Assembly: GCA_964489425.1 (NCBI GenBank)
Contig: CAZAYP010000001.1
Span: 124,001-188,000, forward strand
Direction: 5' to 3'
DNA from: CAZAYP01 sp964489425 [NCBI: uncultured Verrucomicrobiota bacterium]
Lineage (GTDB): Bacteria; Verrucomicrobiota; Kiritimatiellia; RZYC01
DNA: 64,000 nt
Part shown: piece after piece, positions 8,726 to 16,001 of the stretch
Layout: every line of letters starts with the position of its first letter
Position numbering within the stretch: position 1 is the first letter of the stretch
The notes under the pieces: model-generated
What the model was told of the DNA's origin: nothing
What the model saw: only the letters and a program-made list of their open reading frames with translations
Database searches by the model: none
Translations under genes and position numbers: made by a program

Positions 8726-9391
8726 TTAGAAAAAGCTGCGCGGCACAATGATGACATCCCCGGCCTTGACTTCCTCGGCCTTCTCCGGGCGCCGCTCCAT
8801 GTCCTTGACATCCACCTCGAGGGTGGTTTTATCCGCGCGGGTGATCTGGACGCTCCGGGGGTTGGCGTACTCCGTGTACCCGCCCGCCGCCGCGACCGCC
8901 TGCACCACGGTGCACTTCCCGGCCAGCGGGAACCGGCCGGCCATGCGCACCTCGCCGCGCACAAAGTAGTACTGGATCGGCACCATGACATTGACCGAAA
9001 CATCCTTGTAGATCTTCTGCGCCACGTAGGTGCGGCGGATGACCCGCTCCAATTCCGCGGCCGTGCGCTCGGCCGCGCGCACGCGCCCGATGAACGGCAT
9101 GGTGACGAAGCCGTCCTCGTCAATGACATCCTCCATCATGTCGCCGTTGGGGATGCCCCGCAAGGCGATCACCACCGGGTCGCCCACCTGCAGCTTGTAG
9201 GCGTCCGGGTTCACGCCCTCGGCCACGGCGCCCGGCAGGCTGGCCTGGAGCGAGGGCACCCGGTAGGGCGACGCCGCCGCGCCGGTGGCGCGCGACCCGG
9301 ACCCGCGGCGCGGTCCGGCACACCCAGCCGCCGCGGCCGCCAACACCAGCACCGCCATCCCCCAGCGCCACCCTGTCATACCCTTGTTCAT
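8726..9391 (-). CDS. Wza-like polysaccharide export lipoprotein (short form)
   Basis: 221 residues. The N-terminus is a lipoprotein signal peptide: a hydrophobic stretch ending LAAAAAGC, with Cys as the probable lipidated residue. It is followed by the polysaccharide-export domain (LQVGDPVVIALRGIP, VIDEDGFVTMPFIGRV, RTYVAQKIYKDVSVNV) and one SLBB-like segment (YFVRGEVRMAGRFPLAGKCTVVQAVAAAGG). E. coli Wza is about 380 residues, so this is a minimal version with a single SLBB repeat and no long C-terminal barrel-forming part. The separate beta-barrel encoded two genes upstream may supply the outer-membrane pore. Confidence 0.9.
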   Translation of the reverse strand: MNKGMTGWRWGMAVLVLAAAAAGCAGPRRGSGSRATGAAASPYRVPSLQASLPGAVAEGVNPDAYKLQVGDPVVIALRGIPNGDMMEDVIDEDGFVTMPFIGRVRAAERTAAELERVIRRTYVAQKIYKDVSVNVMVPIQYYFVRGEVRMAGRFPLAGKCTVVQAVAAAGGYTEYANPRSVQITRADKTTLEVDVKDMERRPEKAEEVKAGDVIIVPRSFF

Positions 9392-9412
9392 GCCTTGCGC
9401 CTCTAGTCAGAA

Positions 9413-11524
9413 TTAATAGCTTTTCGCGGCGATTTTCACCGGGGCCGCCGGCTCGGCGGTCTGGTTTTCCTCGCTGTCGTAATACTGGTAATACGCGGAA
9501 TGATAGTAATAGTAATAATCATCCCGCATGATGTTGATGTTGTTCAACACCACCCCGAGGATATTCCCGCCGGCATTCTTGATCAACTGCTTGGCGCGCG
9601 CGGAGATCATCCGGGGATATTTCCGGTACTGGATCACCAGCAGCACCCCGTCCACCTCGCTGGCCAGGATCGAAGCATCGCTGACGCCGATCAGGGGGGG
9701 CGAATCAAAATACACGCAGTCGTACCGCTTCTTCAGCTCCGTGACCAGGTCGCGCATCTTGCGCGAATCCAGCAGCGCCACGGACCCGCGCGGCAGGCGG
9801 CCGCTGGGCAGGAAGTCCAGGTTGGGCACGGTGGTCGGCTTGATGGCCTCATCGAGCGGCACGTTGCGCATCAGGACATTGGTCAGCCCGAACTTGTTGG
9901 ACATGCCCAGGATCTTGTGCTGCACGGGCCGGCGCAGGTCCGAGTCCACGACCAGGGTTTTGTAGCCCTGCTGGGCGGTCACGTACGACAGGTTGAACAG
10001 CGTGGTGGACTTGCCCTCGCCGACGCCGCCGCTCACCGCGGCAAAGGCGCCTTTGGGCTGGTTGGCGTTGGCGAACTGCATGTTGGTCCGCAGCACGCGG
10101 TAGGACTCGGCATGCTTGCTGCCCACGCCCTCGTCGTTGAGCGGCTTGACCTTCTGCGGGATGATGCCCAGCACCGGGAGGCCCATGTAATTTTCCACAT
10201 CGTCCACGGTCTTGACCGAGGTGTCCAGGTACTCGATGAAGTACGCCAGACCGACGCCCGCCAGGAGGCCGAGGATGATGCTGAGAATGATGTTCAGATA
10301 CAGCTTGGGGCTGACCGGCCGCAGGGGGGCTTCGGCCGGGTCGACGATCTCCACCGGGGTGCGCGGCACTTCCAGGGTGATGCCTTCCTGGGCCACGCGC
10401 GCCTGCAGCGCCTCGAGGATATGGCGCTGCACCTCGAGTTCGCGCTCGGCCTTGGAAAACGGCAGGAAACGATCGTGCTCGGACTCGATATCTTTTTTGC
10501 GCGCCAGCTCCAGCTCGGTTTCCAAGGCATTGTATTTTTCGCGCGCCACCTCGAAATCGGCGCGCAAGCCGCGCTTCAGCCCCACCAGCGAGTCGCGCAG
10601 CTGGGTCTGCAGCTCGTCCTGCGCCGCGCGCAGGCGCCGCACCTCGGGGTGGTTCTCGCCGTAATTTTCCAGCATCAGCTGGAGGGTGACGCGCGCGTCC
10701 ATGAGCTGCTTGCGCACGCTCATGAGGTTCATGTCGTTCACCATGTAAGCCGACGCGCTCATCAGCTCGTCGCCCTCGAGATTTTCCAACTGCTCGAGGC
10801 GCGCCTTGCGCACCAGCATATCCACGCGCGCGGAGATCCGGTCGGCTTCGAGCTGCGACAGGCGCACCTTGTCGGCCTGGATGCCCTTGCCGATCATGGA
10901 CACGCCCAGTTCCTGGCGCACGCTTTCCACCTTCTGCTCCGCCTCCTCCACCAGCGCCTGCTGTTTCTGCAGCTCGTTTTTCAGGGCGTCGATGGCGCGC
11001 TTGATCTCCTGGCGCTTGAGGTTCAGGCGCTGCTCCTTGTAGACCAGGGCGACCTCGTTGGCGATGCGCGCCGCCTCGAGGTTGTCCTTGCGGTACACCT
11101 TGACGGCGATCAGGCTGGTGTCGCGGTACTGCTCCACCTTGAGGCTGGCGGCGAGCTCGCGCAGCGCGACTTCCCGCGCCAGCGGCTGGCCGTTCTCGTT
11201 AAACTCCGCGCCCCAGGTTTTCTGCAGGTCCAGGTTGCGGATCACTTGGTACAGGATGGGCTTGGACTGGATGGTTTCGTACTCCGTGCGCAGGAAGAAG
11301 GGGTTGAACCCGGGGCTGATCTGGCGCTCGAAAACGTCAATGTCCAGCGCGTCCTGGCGGACCAGGATGCGGGTTTCGGCCATGAAAATGCGCGGCAGCA
11401 GGAACGTCACGCCGGTGCCGGTCAGCACGATCAGCAGCATCACGGCCAGGACGATTTCCTTGCGCGAGCGGATGACCTGCCAGTAATCGAGAAAATGTAG
11501 ATTCTCTTCTTTTTTATCCTTCAT
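9413..11524 (-). CDS. Wzc-like polysaccharide co-polymerase with BY-kinase domain
   Basis: 703 residues. A short cytoplasmic head precedes the first membrane helix (IVLAVMLLIVLTGTGVTFLL). Then comes a long periplasmic coiled-coil region (about residues 150-400), a second helix (LYLNIILSIILGLLAGVGLAYF) and a cytoplasmic bacterial tyrosine kinase. The kinase shows Walker A (SGGVGEGKSTTLFNL), Walker A' (LVVDSDLRRP) and Walker B (CVYFDSPPLIG). The C-terminus carries nine tyrosines (RDDYYYYYHSAYYQYYD), the autophosphorylation cluster that controls oligomer state and polymer export. I use the ATG at 11524 (MKDKKEEN), preceded by a G-rich ribosome-binding site, over one 12 bp upstream. It pairs with the Wza-like lipoprotein. 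Confidence 0.93.
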   Translation of the reverse strand: MKDKKEENLHFLDYWQVIRSRKEIVLAVMLLIVLTGTGVTFLLPRIFMAETRILVRQDALDIDVFERQISPGFNPFFLRTEYETIQSKPILYQVIRNLDLQKTWGAEFNENGQPLAREVALRELAASLKVEQYRDTSLIAVKVYRKDNLEAARIANEVALVYKEQRLNLKRQEIKRAIDALKNELQKQQALVEEAEQKVESVRQELGVSMIGKGIQADKVRLSQLEADRISARVDMLVRKARLEQLENLEGDELMSASAYMVNDMNLMSVRKQLMDARVTLQLMLENYGENHPEVRRLRAAQDELQTQLRDSLVGLKRGLRADFEVAREKYNALETELELARKKDIESEHDRFLPFSKAERELEVQRHILEALQARVAQEGITLEVPRTPVEIVDPAEAPLRPVSPKLYLNIILSIILGLLAGVGLAYFIEYLDTSVKTVDDVENYMGLPVLGIIPQKVKPLNDEGVGSKHAESYRVLRTNMQFANANQPKGAFAAVSGGVGEGKSTTLFNLSYVTAQQGYKTLVVDSDLRRPVQHKILGMSNKFGLTNVLMRNVPLDEAIKPTTVPNLDFLPSGRLPRGSVALLDSRKMRDLVTELKKRYDCVYFDSPPLIGVSDASILASEVDGVLLVIQYRKYPRMISARAKQLIKNAGGNILGVVLNNINIMRDDYYYYYHSAYYQYYDSEENQTAEPAAPVKIAAKSY

Positions 11525-11545
11525 CACCGACCCCATAAACGGCTA

Positions 11546-11569
11546 GTGAGGCGTTTTGAACCGCCTCAC
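11546..11569. other. Intergenic hairpin between barrel gene and wzc-like gene
   Basis: Perfect 8-bp inverted repeat (GTGAGGCG / CGCCTCAC) around an 8-nt loop in the 134-bp gap between 11524 and 11659. No T-run follows on either strand, so it is unlikely to be a full terminator. It may stabilise or process the polycistronic message at this point. Confidence 0.4.
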
Positions 11570-11658
11570 CAGCCTGTCCTTGAATCCTGAATGGGTGGAA
11601 CGCCCGCGCGGCCGCGCAAGCGCCATACTGCTGATTAAAGCGCCGCCCCATCCTCCGT

Positions 11659-12954
11659 TTAGATGCTGACCCGCCAGCCCGCGTAGTACCAGTTGCGGGT
11701 GAAATCTTCGCGCAGGTCCGACTTGACATTGGTCACGCGCCAGCCGCCTTCCAGCCAGTTGTTGCGGTTGAGCTGGTAGGTCAAGCCCACGCGGAACTGG
11801 CCCGTGTTTTCCTTGCTGTCCGCCACGCTGTCCACATAGGCCTTGGTCAGGGGGGTGTCCTCCTTGATCCGGCCCGTCTTGGGGTCGATCAGTTGCGGAT
11901 TCTGCTTGACCATCTGTTCCTGCACCTTGGCCGGCAGATCGCCCACCGTGGCATTCTGGGGCAGGTCTTCGCCATTGTAATCGCCCTGGCCATACGAGCC
12001 GGCAATCGTCAGCATGACGCGCGGGGTGATGTCGTAGTTCAGGCCGACAAAGCCGCGGGCGCGCTTCTGGCCGGTGTACGGGTAGATGTCCGTCTCCAGC
12101 AACTCGTAGCTGCCGCCGAGCGAGATCCGCGTGGCGGGGGTGGGCAGGTAGGTCAGGCCCAGTTCCCCGGCCGGCGCGTTTTCGCTGCTCTTGAAGGCGT
12201 CCTGGGACTTGCGGTTCTCGTAGCCCAGGCGGAGGCTGCCCAGCAGGTTGGGGCTGAAGATCTGCTCCGCGCCCACGCCGATGTTGAGCATCTGGGAATC
12301 ACGGTCCACCGGGCTCTTGCCGTAGGTGGTGCTCTGCCCGCCGGCGCCCACGGACAACTCGGTCTCCTGCACCAACTGGTAGCGCGCGCGCAGGCCACCG
12401 GAGTAGATGTGATGGTCATTCTCATCCGCCGCGGCCTTCTCGTCGTACATCATGATTTCCCAGCCGGCGCTGAGATCGACAAACGTCTTGGGCGCCACGC
12501 CGAGGGCGAGGATGCCGTTCAGCGTATTGTAATTGAAATCCTTCTCGTCGCGCACCGCGGTGCCGCCTTCGATCACTTCCGGCGCCTCGGCGCGGCGGAA
12601 CGTGTCTTTCAGCGTCAGGCTGACCCGCGGGGTGAAGTTGTGGTTGATCAGCAGGTCGATGTAGGCCTGGAGGTCCGTGCTGTCGCCGGGCCGGTTCTCC
12701 CACCACACCAGCGCGGGCCGGATGCGGATGCCGACAAACGTCTGCTGCATGTTGATGTCATACAGGAACTCCGGCTCCTCGATGATCTTGAGGCTGGCCT
12801 TCTTGTTGTTGTCCGTCTCCAGGTAATTGTCATCGTATTCCACCATGAGGCGGTTCAACAGCGTGAACGGCAACTGTTCCAGCGCCGTGGACATGCCCAC
12901 CCAACCCAGCATCGCCAGCGCCGCAGCGCCCAAAACCCATTTGATACGTTTCAT
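11659..12954 (-). CDS. Outer-membrane beta-barrel protein of the polysaccharide operon
   Basis: 431 residues with a signal peptide (KRIKWVLGAAALAMLGWVG, cleavage probably after STALE or nearby). The rest is an alternation of polar and aromatic beta strands such as FVGIRIRPALVWWE, RVSLTLKDTFRR and QFRVGLTYQLNRNNWLEGGWR, ending YYAGWRVSI. An aromatic or hydrophobic final strand is typical of BAM-inserted barrels. It resembles the EpsL-like porins found in exopolysaccharide operons. Because the neighbouring Wza is short, this barrel may be the outer-membrane conduit. A clean AGGAG ribosome-binding site precedes the ATG. Function inferred from fold and context only. Confidence 0.75.
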   Translation of the reverse strand: MKRIKWVLGAAALAMLGWVGMSTALEQLPFTLLNRLMVEYDDNYLETDNNKKASLKIIEEPEFLYDINMQQTFVGIRIRPALVWWENRPGDSTDLQAYIDLLINHNFTPRVSLTLKDTFRRAEAPEVIEGGTAVRDEKDFNYNTLNGILALGVAPKTFVDLSAGWEIMMYDEKAAADENDHHIYSGGLRARYQLVQETELSVGAGGQSTTYGKSPVDRDSQMLNIGVGAEQIFSPNLLGSLRLGYENRKSQDAFKSSENAPAGELGLTYLPTPATRISLGGSYELLETDIYPYTGQKRARGFVGLNYDITPRVMLTIAGSYGQGDYNGEDLPQNATVGDLPAKVQEQMVKQNPQLIDPKTGRIKEDTPLTKAYVDSVADSKENTGQFRVGLTYQLNRNNWLEGGWRVTNVKSDLREDFTRNWYYAGWRVSI

Positions 12955-12984
12955 GATTTCTCCTGTTTGACCGTGACCGCTTGT

Positions 12985-13752
12985 TTAATCGGGGGTGACC
13001 GGGGTGGGTTTCGGCCGGGGCGGAAACTCCACGCTGTACACCACGTTGACCACTTCGATGTCGCGCAACACGTAGTCCACGTTCACGTCCTGGATGGATT
13101 GGCCCGTGCCCGCGCCCCCGGTGGGATCGGAGTTGATGTACTTGTTGGGATACAGGTTGTAGGCCAGCGGGCGCAGGTTCTCGAGCGCCTCGTCAATCGT
13201 GCCGAACTTGATGTCCATGCTGCGCAGCACCGCCACGTAGGAGCGCGGATCGTCCGGGTTCTGGACCTGGCCCGTGAGGCGCAGCGCCTGCACCAGCACG
13301 CGCGCCAGGTCGGCCAGGGTCACCAGCTTGTACGGCTGCCAGCCGTCGGCCGGCTCAATCCCATTTACCAGCAAGGCGTTGACGCACTGGATCACGGTCG
13401 GATTGGGCGGCAAAAACGGGGCCAGCCCAAGGCGGAACACCAGCAGGCGGACAAGGTACGCCTGGTTGGCGGTTTCGCCGGTCGGGTCCGGCGGCGCGCC
13501 GTCCTGGCCGGACAACCCGGGCTCTTCCTGGACCGCCTCGTCAGCCGCCGGGGCTTCCGGCGCCGGGGCTTCTTCCGCGGGCGGCGTAGCCGCAGGGGCT
13601 TCCTCGGCCGGCGCGGTGGGCTGCTCGGCCGGCGGCGCATCCGTGGCGGCCTTGCTCTTTTTGAAACGTTTTTCAGCCGCCAGCGCCGCGGGCACGCTCA
13701 TGCCGATCCCGATGAGCAACGCCAACAACGCCAAACCCATCTGTTTTTTCAT
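12985..13752 (-). CDS. Secreted Pro/Ala-rich protein of unknown function, first gene of polysaccharide operon
   Basis: 255 residues. A signal peptide (MGLALLALLIGIGMSVPAALA) is followed by a low-complexity Pro/Ala/Glu linker (about residues 38-80), then a compact C-terminal domain of about 160 residues with NPTVIQCVNALLVNGI, WQPYKLVTLADLARVLVQAL and VDYVLRDIEVVNVVY. I do not recognise the domain. The segment with LADLARVLVQALRLTG looks helical and is reminiscent of short S-layer-homology-like modules, but this is not convincing. A strong GGGAGG ribosome-binding site precedes the ATG. As the first gene before the barrel, it is probably a periplasmic part of the export machine. Confidence 0.7.
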   Translation of the reverse strand: MKKQMGLALLALLIGIGMSVPAALAAEKRFKKSKAATDAPPAEQPTAPAEEAPAATPPAEEAPAPEAPAADEAVQEEPGLSGQDGAPPDPTGETANQAYLVRLLVFRLGLAPFLPPNPTVIQCVNALLVNGIEPADGWQPYKLVTLADLARVLVQALRLTGQVQNPDDPRSYVAVLRSMDIKFGTIDEALENLRPLAYNLYPNKYINSDPTGGAGTGQSIQDVNVDYVLRDIEVVNVVYSVEFPPRPKPTPVTPD

Positions 13753-13949
13753 GGTTGCGCCCTCCCTTTCAATCGTTGGTCCCTGTCGCCTGGTTGTCTG
13801 GACTGCCTGTTCTCATACCTTGAGTTAAGACGGATAACACGCGCAACGCAAAGGGGTCAACATAAAAACCGGCAAAATAATCGTCGAAAAGCCGACCATT
13901 GCCAGCCGCCGGCCGGGCGTGGTAGGGTCCTGCTAATCATAGGAACTCG

Positions 13950-14993
13950 ATGAAGAAAACCTCGTTTACGTTCCCCTTGACCCCCGCCCAGCAGGCGGCG
14001 GCGCAACAGTTGCTGCGATCCGGAAACTACCCCCCGGTGGCGGTGCCGCACAGCATCGTGGGCGTGGAAGGCCCCAACTGCCGCATCACCCTCTTCAAGA
14101 GCGGCAAGCTCCTGGTCCAGGGCCAGGGCGCCGAGGACTGGGTGCTGTTCGTCCTCGAACCCCAGGTCATCGGCCAGGCCAAGGTGGGCTACGAAGACAT
14201 CCTCAACCCCACCCTCGCCACCCCCCACTGCGGCGTGGACGAGAGCGGCAAGGGCGACTTTTTCGGCCCGCTGGTCATCGCCGCGGCCTACGTGGATGAA
14301 GAGCTGTTGCCCAGGTTCCAGACCCTGAACGTGCGCGACAGCAAGACCATCACCAGCGACGCCAAGGCCGAGTCCATGGCGCGCGAACTGCGCCACCTGC
14401 TGGGCCGCCGGTTCGCCGTGGTCACCATCGGCCCCGAGGCGTACAACCGGCTGTACGCCCAGATGGGCAACGTCAACCGCATCCTCGCCTGGGGCCATGC
14501 CCGGGCGATCGAGAACATCCTCGAGGCCGTGCCCGGCTGCCCGCGCGCGGTGTCCGACCAGTTCGGCCCCACGCGCCAGATCGAGCAGGCGCTGCTGAAA
14601 AAAGGCCGGCGGATCAAGCTGGAGCAACGGCCCAAGGCCGAGTCGGATCCCGCCGTGGCCGCGGCCTCGATCCTGGCGCGCGCCGGGTTCCTGCAGGCGC
14701 TGCGCAAGCTGCGCGAGGATTTCGCGGGCTGCACCTTCCCCAAGGGCGCCTCGCCCGCGGTGAAGACCGAGGCCGGCAAACTGATCGCCGCCCACGGTCC
14801 GGAAATCCTGGTGCGCACCGCCAAGTGCCATTTCCGCACCGCGGACGAAGTGCTCGCCACCGCCGGGCACGCCCGCGCCGTCCTGGGGCCCCTGGGCGCG
14901 GCCAAGTCCAAGACGCCGTCCGGATCGTTCCACCGGCGGCCCGCGCGGCCGGCGGCGGAGGATGGCGGCGAACCCGGCGCCGGACCCGCCTGA
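13950..14993 (+). CDS. rnhC: Ribonuclease HIII
   Basis: 347 residues. Cleaves RNA in RNA-DNA hybrids, for example at R-loops and misincorporated ribonucleotides. An N-terminal TBP-like substrate-binding domain (about 1-85) precedes the catalytic RNase H fold. Key residues are visible: D97 and E98 in GVDESGKGDFFGPLVIAA, D130 in VRDSK, D203 in AVSDQFGP and D233 in ESDPAVAAASILAR. The DESGKGDFFGP motif and the N-terminal domain separate HIII from HII. The last about 45 residues are a basic, disordered tail (KSKTPSGSFHRRPARPAAE). It is a lone plus-strand gene between two minus-strand operons, with AGGA upstream of the ATG. Confidence 0.95.
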   Translation: MKKTSFTFPLTPAQQAAAQQLLRSGNYPPVAVPHSIVGVEGPNCRITLFKSGKLLVQGQGAEDWVLFVLEPQVIGQAKVGYEDILNPTLATPHCGVDESGKGDFFGPLVIAAAYVDEELLPRFQTLNVRDSKTITSDAKAESMARELRHLLGRRFAVVTIGPEAYNRLYAQMGNVNRILAWGHARAIENILEAVPGCPRAVSDQFGPTRQIEQALLKKGRRIKLEQRPKAESDPAVAAASILARAGFLQALRKLREDFAGCTFPKGASPAVKTEAGKLIAAHGPEILVRTAKCHFRTADEVLATAGHARAVLGPLGAAKSKTPSGSFHRRPARPAAEDGGEPGAGPA

Positions 14994-14997
14994 CGGT

Positions 14998-15109
14998 TTT
15001 TCCAAACATTGGAAAATCCAAGGGGCGTTTTTCCAAACATTGGAAAAATGGGCCCCCGGTTTTCCAATCCTTGGAAAAAGCAGCCGGAAATTTTCCAATG
15101 TTTGGAAAA
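14998..15109. repeat. Array of four TTTTCCAA-N3-TTGGAAAA palindromes with exact 31-bp period
   Basis: Four copies of a 19-bp palindrome, 8-bp arms around a 3-nt centre, at 14998-15016 (centre ACA), 15029-15047 (ACA; arms extend to 9 bp), 15060-15078 (TCC) and 15091-15109 (TGT). Their centres lie at 15007, 15038, 15069 and 15100, exactly 31 bp apart, with 12-bp spacers of unrelated, GC-rich sequence. The array fills the gap between the 3' ends of convergent genes (rnhC ends 14993, MBL gene ends 15116). The arms are AT-rich against a GC-rich background. A period of 31 bp is close to three helical turns, so all sites face the same side of the DNA. Confidence 0.93.
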
Positions 15110-15115
15110 CTGCGC

Positions 15116-15991
15116 TCAGGGCGCCAGCAGGTCGATGGATCGGCCGGCGCGCCAGTGGGCGGCGATGGTGCGGATGGTCAGCGGGTTGCAGGCCGAGTCC
15201 GGCAGGCCGAGACCTTTGAGCACGGCCGCGGCGAGTTCGGCCGGCTTGGCGGCGGGCTGCAGCCGCGCCTGTTTGATCACCCGGTGGTGCACCTGGCGCA
15301 CGTAGTGCAGGCCGCGATCAATGGCCGCGCCGATCTCGGCGCCGCGCCGCGGCTCATCCCACGCGGAGAGCAGGACCTGGACGTCCGCGAGCGCGCGCAG
15401 CTTGCGCAGCGTGGCGATCAGCGCGGGCACGTCGTCGTAGATGGGCATGCCGCCGGGCATGGGGATGGTATCGCCGCAAAACAGCGCGCCGTCCGGCTCG
15501 AAAAAAAGCGCCGCGTGGCCCGGGGAATGGCCGGGCGTATGGATGACGCGCAGGCTCATTCCCGGCTCGAGCTCCAACATTTCGCGATCGGCCAGCCGGA
15601 CATCCAGCGCCACGGAACCGGCCACCAGATGATCAAACCCGGGCACGGGGCGGTCGCGCTGCTGGCGGGCAAGGTCGGCGATCCAGTCCGCGTCGGCGGC
15701 GTGCGCAGCCACGCGGCAGGCCGGAGCCAGGCGCTTGAGCTCCGCGGCCGCGCCGATGTGGTCGGGGTGGGCATGGGTGAACACCATCCAGCCGAGGTCG
15801 GCCGGGCTGCGCCCCATTTCCTCCAGCGCGTGGCACACCATGCCCGCGCCGGCCTTGACGCCGGTGTCCACGAGGTGGACCTGGCGGCCGCACAGGAGGT
15901 ACACGTAGACCCAGCGCGCGAGGGTCTCGCCGGCAGGTGTATGGATCTCGAACGGGATTTTCAGCGCGTGGATGCGGGGCGTGATTTGCAT
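15116..15991 (-). CDS. MBL-fold metallo-hydrolase
   Basis: 291 residues. Metallo-beta-lactamase fold: the first metal motif is FTHAHPDHIG (HxHxDH), then HTPGHSPGHAALFF, and FCGDTIP supplies the bridging aspartate. A C-terminal helical extension (about 210-291) resembles the winged-helix or LACTB2-like tail of glyoxalase II and thioesterase relatives. Such proteins hydrolyse thioesters, phosphodiesters or lactones; the substrate is not deducible. Its stop is 11 bp downstream of the RND pump stop on the same strand, so it may be the last gene of the efflux operon. Confidence 0.88.
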   Translation of the reverse strand: MQITPRIHALKIPFEIHTPAGETLARWVYVYLLCGRQVHLVDTGVKAGAGMVCHALEEMGRSPADLGWMVFTHAHPDHIGAAAELKRLAPACRVAAHAADADWIADLARQQRDRPVPGFDHLVAGSVALDVRLADREMLELEPGMSLRVIHTPGHSPGHAALFFEPDGALFCGDTIPMPGGMPIYDDVPALIATLRKLRALADVQVLLSAWDEPRRGAEIGAAIDRGLHYVRQVHHRVIKQARLQPAAKPAELAAAVLKGLGLPDSACNPLTIRTIAAHWRAGRSIDLLAP

Positions 15992-16001
15992 CTGCCAGCG
16001 C

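Noticed and set aside
9500-11500. Long plus-strand open frame opposite the Wzc-like gene
   Set aside because: Same antisense pattern; the kinase on the minus strand has all Walker motifs.
14998-15109. CRISPR array
   Set aside because: The repeat is a 19-bp perfect palindrome with 12-bp spacers and only four copies; CRISPR repeats and spacers are longer and no cas genes are near.
14962-15305. Plus- and minus-strand short frames reading KHWK, FQTLEK, FPILGK-type repeats
   Set aside because: These peptides are only the palindrome array translated in shifting frames (31 is not a multiple of three). No independent coding signal.
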